Positions 6,708 through 8,402 of a stretch of 8,402 nucleotides of DNA are shown piece after piece; position 1 is the first letter of the stretch, and the number at the start of each line of letters is the position of its first letter. The notes beneath the pieces were generated by a model. That model was not told where the DNA came from and ran no database searches. It saw only the letters and a list, made by a program, of their open reading frames with translations. Origin of the DNA: Opitutaceae bacterium (GTDB taxonomy: Bacteria > Verrucomicrobiota > Verrucomicrobiia > Opitutales > Opitutaceae); contig JAISTY010000019.1 in assembly GCA_031272375.1 (NCBI GenBank), forward strand, positions 1 to 8,402. Direction: 5' to 3'. A program made the position numbers and the translations under genes.

Positions 6708-7492
6708 GGCGCGCCCCCCTTCCCCGCCGCCCGGCACGCCGCCTCCAGCCCGAGCAATGTCAGATCCGGCGAGACAACGCAGTCCTGCCGCAGCCGCCCG
6801 CGGACGAACTCCGCGCAGCCGCCCGTCGCATAGACCGCCGCGCCCTCCATCCCGCGCCGCGACAATTCCCCGAGCACCGCGTCGAGCAAGGCCTGGATCA
6901 TCCCCGCGAAACCGACCGTCGTGCCGATGCGCATGGCGGCCTCCGTCGAACGCCCGATGGCGCCCGGAAGCCACTCGTCCCCGACGTCGAGCGCCGGCAA
7001 CTGCGCCGTCCGCTCGTGCAGATAACTCCGCATCACCTCCAGCCCCGGCGCGATGATGCCGCCCTCGTAGCCGCCGGCCGTGACAACGTCGAGCGTCACC
7101 GCCGTCCCCATGTCAACGACCACCGCCGGCAACCGGCCGAGCGCGCGGACGGCGGCGGCGTTGGCAAGCCGGTCCTGCCCGATTTCCGACGGCCGCGGGT
7201 AGCCGGGCGCGATGTCCGGCGCGCTTTCGTGCGTGAGCTGGAAAACCGGCGCCGCCGGCGCCTCGTCCGCGACAAGCCGCCGCAACGCCTCCGCGGCCTC
7301 CGGCACGACGGAGCAGAACGCCACCGCCACCGCGCCGTCCGCGACAAGCCGCCGCAACGCCTCCGCGAGCGCGCCGTCCCGCCCGCCGAGCCGCCGCGTC
7401 TCCACGTCCCCCCGCCCCGTGAAACCGCCGCGCCCGTCCCCAAGCCCGAAGTGCGTCCGCGTGTTGCCAATGTCTATGCAAAAGATGCGCAT
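6704..7492 (-). CDS. coaX: Type III pantothenate kinase
   Basis: CoaX phosphorylates pantothenate with ATP, the first step of coenzyme A synthesis. Type III enzymes belong to the ASKHA fold and, unlike CoaA, resist feedback by CoA; a monovalent cation is usually required. The 262 residues fit the family (about 255-265). Motifs in order: the phosphate-1 loop DIGNT 7-11, SVVPE 61-65, PSEIGQDRLANA 101-112 (pantothenate/dimer region), VDMGTAVTLDVV 126-137 with Asp127, GGIIAPGL 144-151, TTVGF 191-195, YATGG 221-225 and DLTLLGL 243-249. The ATG at 7492-7490 places DIGNT at residue 7, as usual. No Shine-Dalgarno is visible; the leader carries runs of G. The gene overlaps the downstream ABC ATPase start by 4 bp. 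Oddity: EALRRLVAD occurs twice (44-52, 68-76), encoded by an exact 32-bp repeat. No other pantothenate kinase is visible in the window. Confidence 0.95.
   Translation of the reverse strand: MRIFCIDIGNTRTHFGLGDGRGGFTGRGDVETRRLGGRDGALAEALRRLVADGAVAVAFCSVVPEAAEALRRLVADEAPAAPVFQLTHESAPDIAPGYPRPSEIGQDRLANAAAVRALGRLPAVVVDMGTAVTLDVVTAGGYEGGIIAPGLEVMRSYLHERTAQLPALDVGDEWLPGAIGRSTEAAMRIGTTVGFAGMIQALLDAVLGELSRRGMEGAAVYATGGCAEFVRGRLRQDCVVSPDLTLLGLEAACRAAGKGGAP
7264..7367. repeat. 32-bp perfect direct repeat inside coaX
   Basis: Positions 7264-7295 and 7336-7367 are identical over 32 bp and offset by 72 bp, exactly 24 codons, so both copies are read in the same frame. They encode the two EALRRLVAD segments of CoaX. 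Each copy also fits its own place in the family alignment, one before and one after SVVPE. Gene conversion or a local duplication of a pre-existing similar segment is therefore more likely than a simple insertion. Confidence 0.85.
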
Positions 7493-7607
7493 TGAAAAAT
7501 CGCCGCGCAAAATGCGCCCCCCGCCGCCCCCCGCGCAAGCGGGAAGACCGGACGGAAACCGGACGACACGCCGCGCATCAACCGGTGCCCCCCGCGCACC
7601 CCTCCTC

Positions 7608-7640
7608 AATTTCTAATTTCTAATTTCTAATTTCTAATTT
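7608..7640. repeat. Tandem heptanucleotide repeat (AATTTCT)n before the M16 gene
   Basis: Four perfect copies of AATTTCT (7608-7635) are followed by a partial fifth (7636-7640) that runs into AATTTTC (7636-7642), 9 nt before the ATG at 7652. Equivalently, TTCTAAT starts at 7611, 7618, 7625 and 7632. It is the most AT-rich stretch of the window and lies where the promoter -10 or leader of the M16 gene would be. Seven-base units can change copy number by slippage. The rest of this divergent gap (7493-7607) is G-run-rich on the coaX sense strand, with no clear promoter. Confidence 0.9.
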
Positions 7641-7651
7641 TCCCTCCCCCC

Positions 7652-8402
7652 ATGCGTCTCCTCACCGCCACCACCCTTCTCCTCGCCACCGCCGCGGCCG
7701 CCGCCCCGGACATCACCCGCCGGACCGTCGCCGGCATTGACCTCGTCGCCTGCAAAACCCCCGTCGCCGGCGTCGTCACCTTCCGCGGCAGCCTCCCCGC
7801 CGGCGAACGCCTCTCCCCCGGCGCCCCCCTCGTCGCCTCCCTCACCGCCGCCATGCTCGACCGCGGCACCCTCCGGCACGACAAATTCGCCCTCGCCGCC
7901 AAACTCGAGGCCGTCGGCGCCTCCATCCGCTTCTCCGCCGGCGAAAACCTCCTCTCCATCTCCGGCAAATGCCTCCGCAAGGACCTCCCCCTCGTCATCG
8001 CCCTCCTCGCCGAGCAACTCCGCCACCCCGCCTTCGACCCCGCCGAACTCGACCGCCTCAAAAAACAAACCGCCGGTCGCCTCCGCCGCGCCCGCGAATC
8101 CACCGCCACCCTCGCCTCCATCGCCTTCGCCCGCGCCCTCTACCCGCCGGACCACCCCAATTACGCCCTCACCCTCGACGAACGCCTCGCCGCCCTCGAA
8201 TCCGCCACCCCTGAAAACCTCCGCGCCTTCCACGCCGCCACCTACGGCCCCGCCCGTTGCGCCCTCGTCTTCGCCGGCGACCTCGACCCCGATGAAATCC
8301 GCGCCGAAATCGAGAAAAACTTCGCCGGCTGGACCGGCGGCCAACCCCTCCCGCCGCCCCCGCCCGTCCCCCCGCGACAACCCGCCGCCGGACAAGCCGC
8401 CG
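7652..8402 (+). CDS. M16-family (insulinase-like) exported protein lacking the zinc motif, partial
   Basis: The gene runs off the right edge; 250 residues are visible with no stop. Residues 1-18 form a short signal peptide (Met-Arg, then a Leu/Thr/Ala core ending in an Ala run), so the product is probably periplasmic. Residues 25-228 match the M16 peptidase fold: TAAMLDRGT 65-73, LAAKLEAVGASI 81-92, LIALL-like helix 114-122, HPAFDPAELDRLKKQ 125-139, LYPPDHPNYA 163-172, and ENLRAFHAATYGPARCALVFAGDLDP 188-213. The usual HxxEH zinc motif aligns with Ser-Leu-Thr-Ala-Ala (63-67), and the downstream zinc Glu falls at about Arg143, so this domain should be catalytically dead. Such domains normally pair with an active M16 domain, in the same chain or in a neighbouring gene. 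Pro-rich residues 232-241 may start a linker. Codons are C-ending as in purU. An AATTTCT repeat sits just upstream. Confidence 0.85.
   Translation, partial: MRLLTATTLLLATAAAAAPDITRRTVAGIDLVACKTPVAGVVTFRGSLPAGERLSPGAPLVASLTAAMLDRGTLRHDKFALAAKLEAVGASIRFSAGENLLSISGKCLRKDLPLVIALLAEQLRHPAFDPAELDRLKKQTAGRLRRARESTATLASIAFARALYPPDHPNYALTLDERLAALESATPENLRAFHAATYGPARCALVFAGDLDPDEIRAEIEKNFAGWTGGQPLPPPPPVPPRQPAAGQAA

Noticed and set aside
7634..8395. Minus-strand open frame of 253 codons opposite the M16 gene
   Set aside because: Gly/Glu/Ala-rich antisense shadow; the plus strand encodes a clear M16 domain with a signal peptide.

Overview
This is a high-GC bacterial chromosomal window with eight protein genes, seven complete and one cut by the right edge. 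There are no RNA genes, insertion sequences or CRISPR arrays. The content is mostly housekeeping. The high GC, the near absence of Shine-Dalgarno sequences, the C-ending codons and the GldA-type ABC ATPase would fit Verrucomicrobiota (Opitutaceae-like). That placement is inference from general impression and is not proven by any marker here.

Layout, left to right. (1) 3-1001, minus: a secreted endonuclease/exonuclease/phosphatase-fold protein with a probable GTG start. (2) 1191-2039, plus: purU, formyltetrahydrofolate deformylase, divergent from gene 1. It is followed by a hairpin/T-tract that may be its terminator. (3) 2165-3511, plus: a thymidine/pyrimidine-nucleoside phosphorylase family protein with normal length and fold but a rewritten phosphate-binding signature. 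(4) 3518-4900, minus: murF for peptidoglycan synthesis, convergent with gene 3 across only 6 bp. (5) 4996-5631, minus: sodA, a Mn-type superoxide dismutase with an intrinsic terminator starting 2 nt after its stop. (6) 5715-6707, minus: an ABC-transporter ATPase of the GldA type. (7) 6704-7492, minus: coaX, type III pantothenate kinase, overlapping gene 6 by the 4-bp ATGA. (8) 7652 to the edge, plus: an exported M16-family (insulinase-like) protein whose N-terminal domain lacks the zinc motif.

How they fit together. coaX and the ATPase are probably cotranscribed and translationally coupled. sodA and murF look like separate units. The two divergent intergenic regions (1002-1190 and 7493-7651) both carry a short tandem tract of TTCYAAT units that ends in AATTTTC just before the start codon of the plus-strand gene. 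This looks like a shared 5'-leader element.

I see no defence system or other multi-gene novel system. The best leads are the phosphorylase homologue with a degenerate active site, the TTCYAAT leader repeats, and the zinc-less M16 protein. Codon choice also differs sharply between the strands: plus genes are almost exclusively C-ending, while minus genes use many G-ending codons. This probably reflects replication-strand bias.
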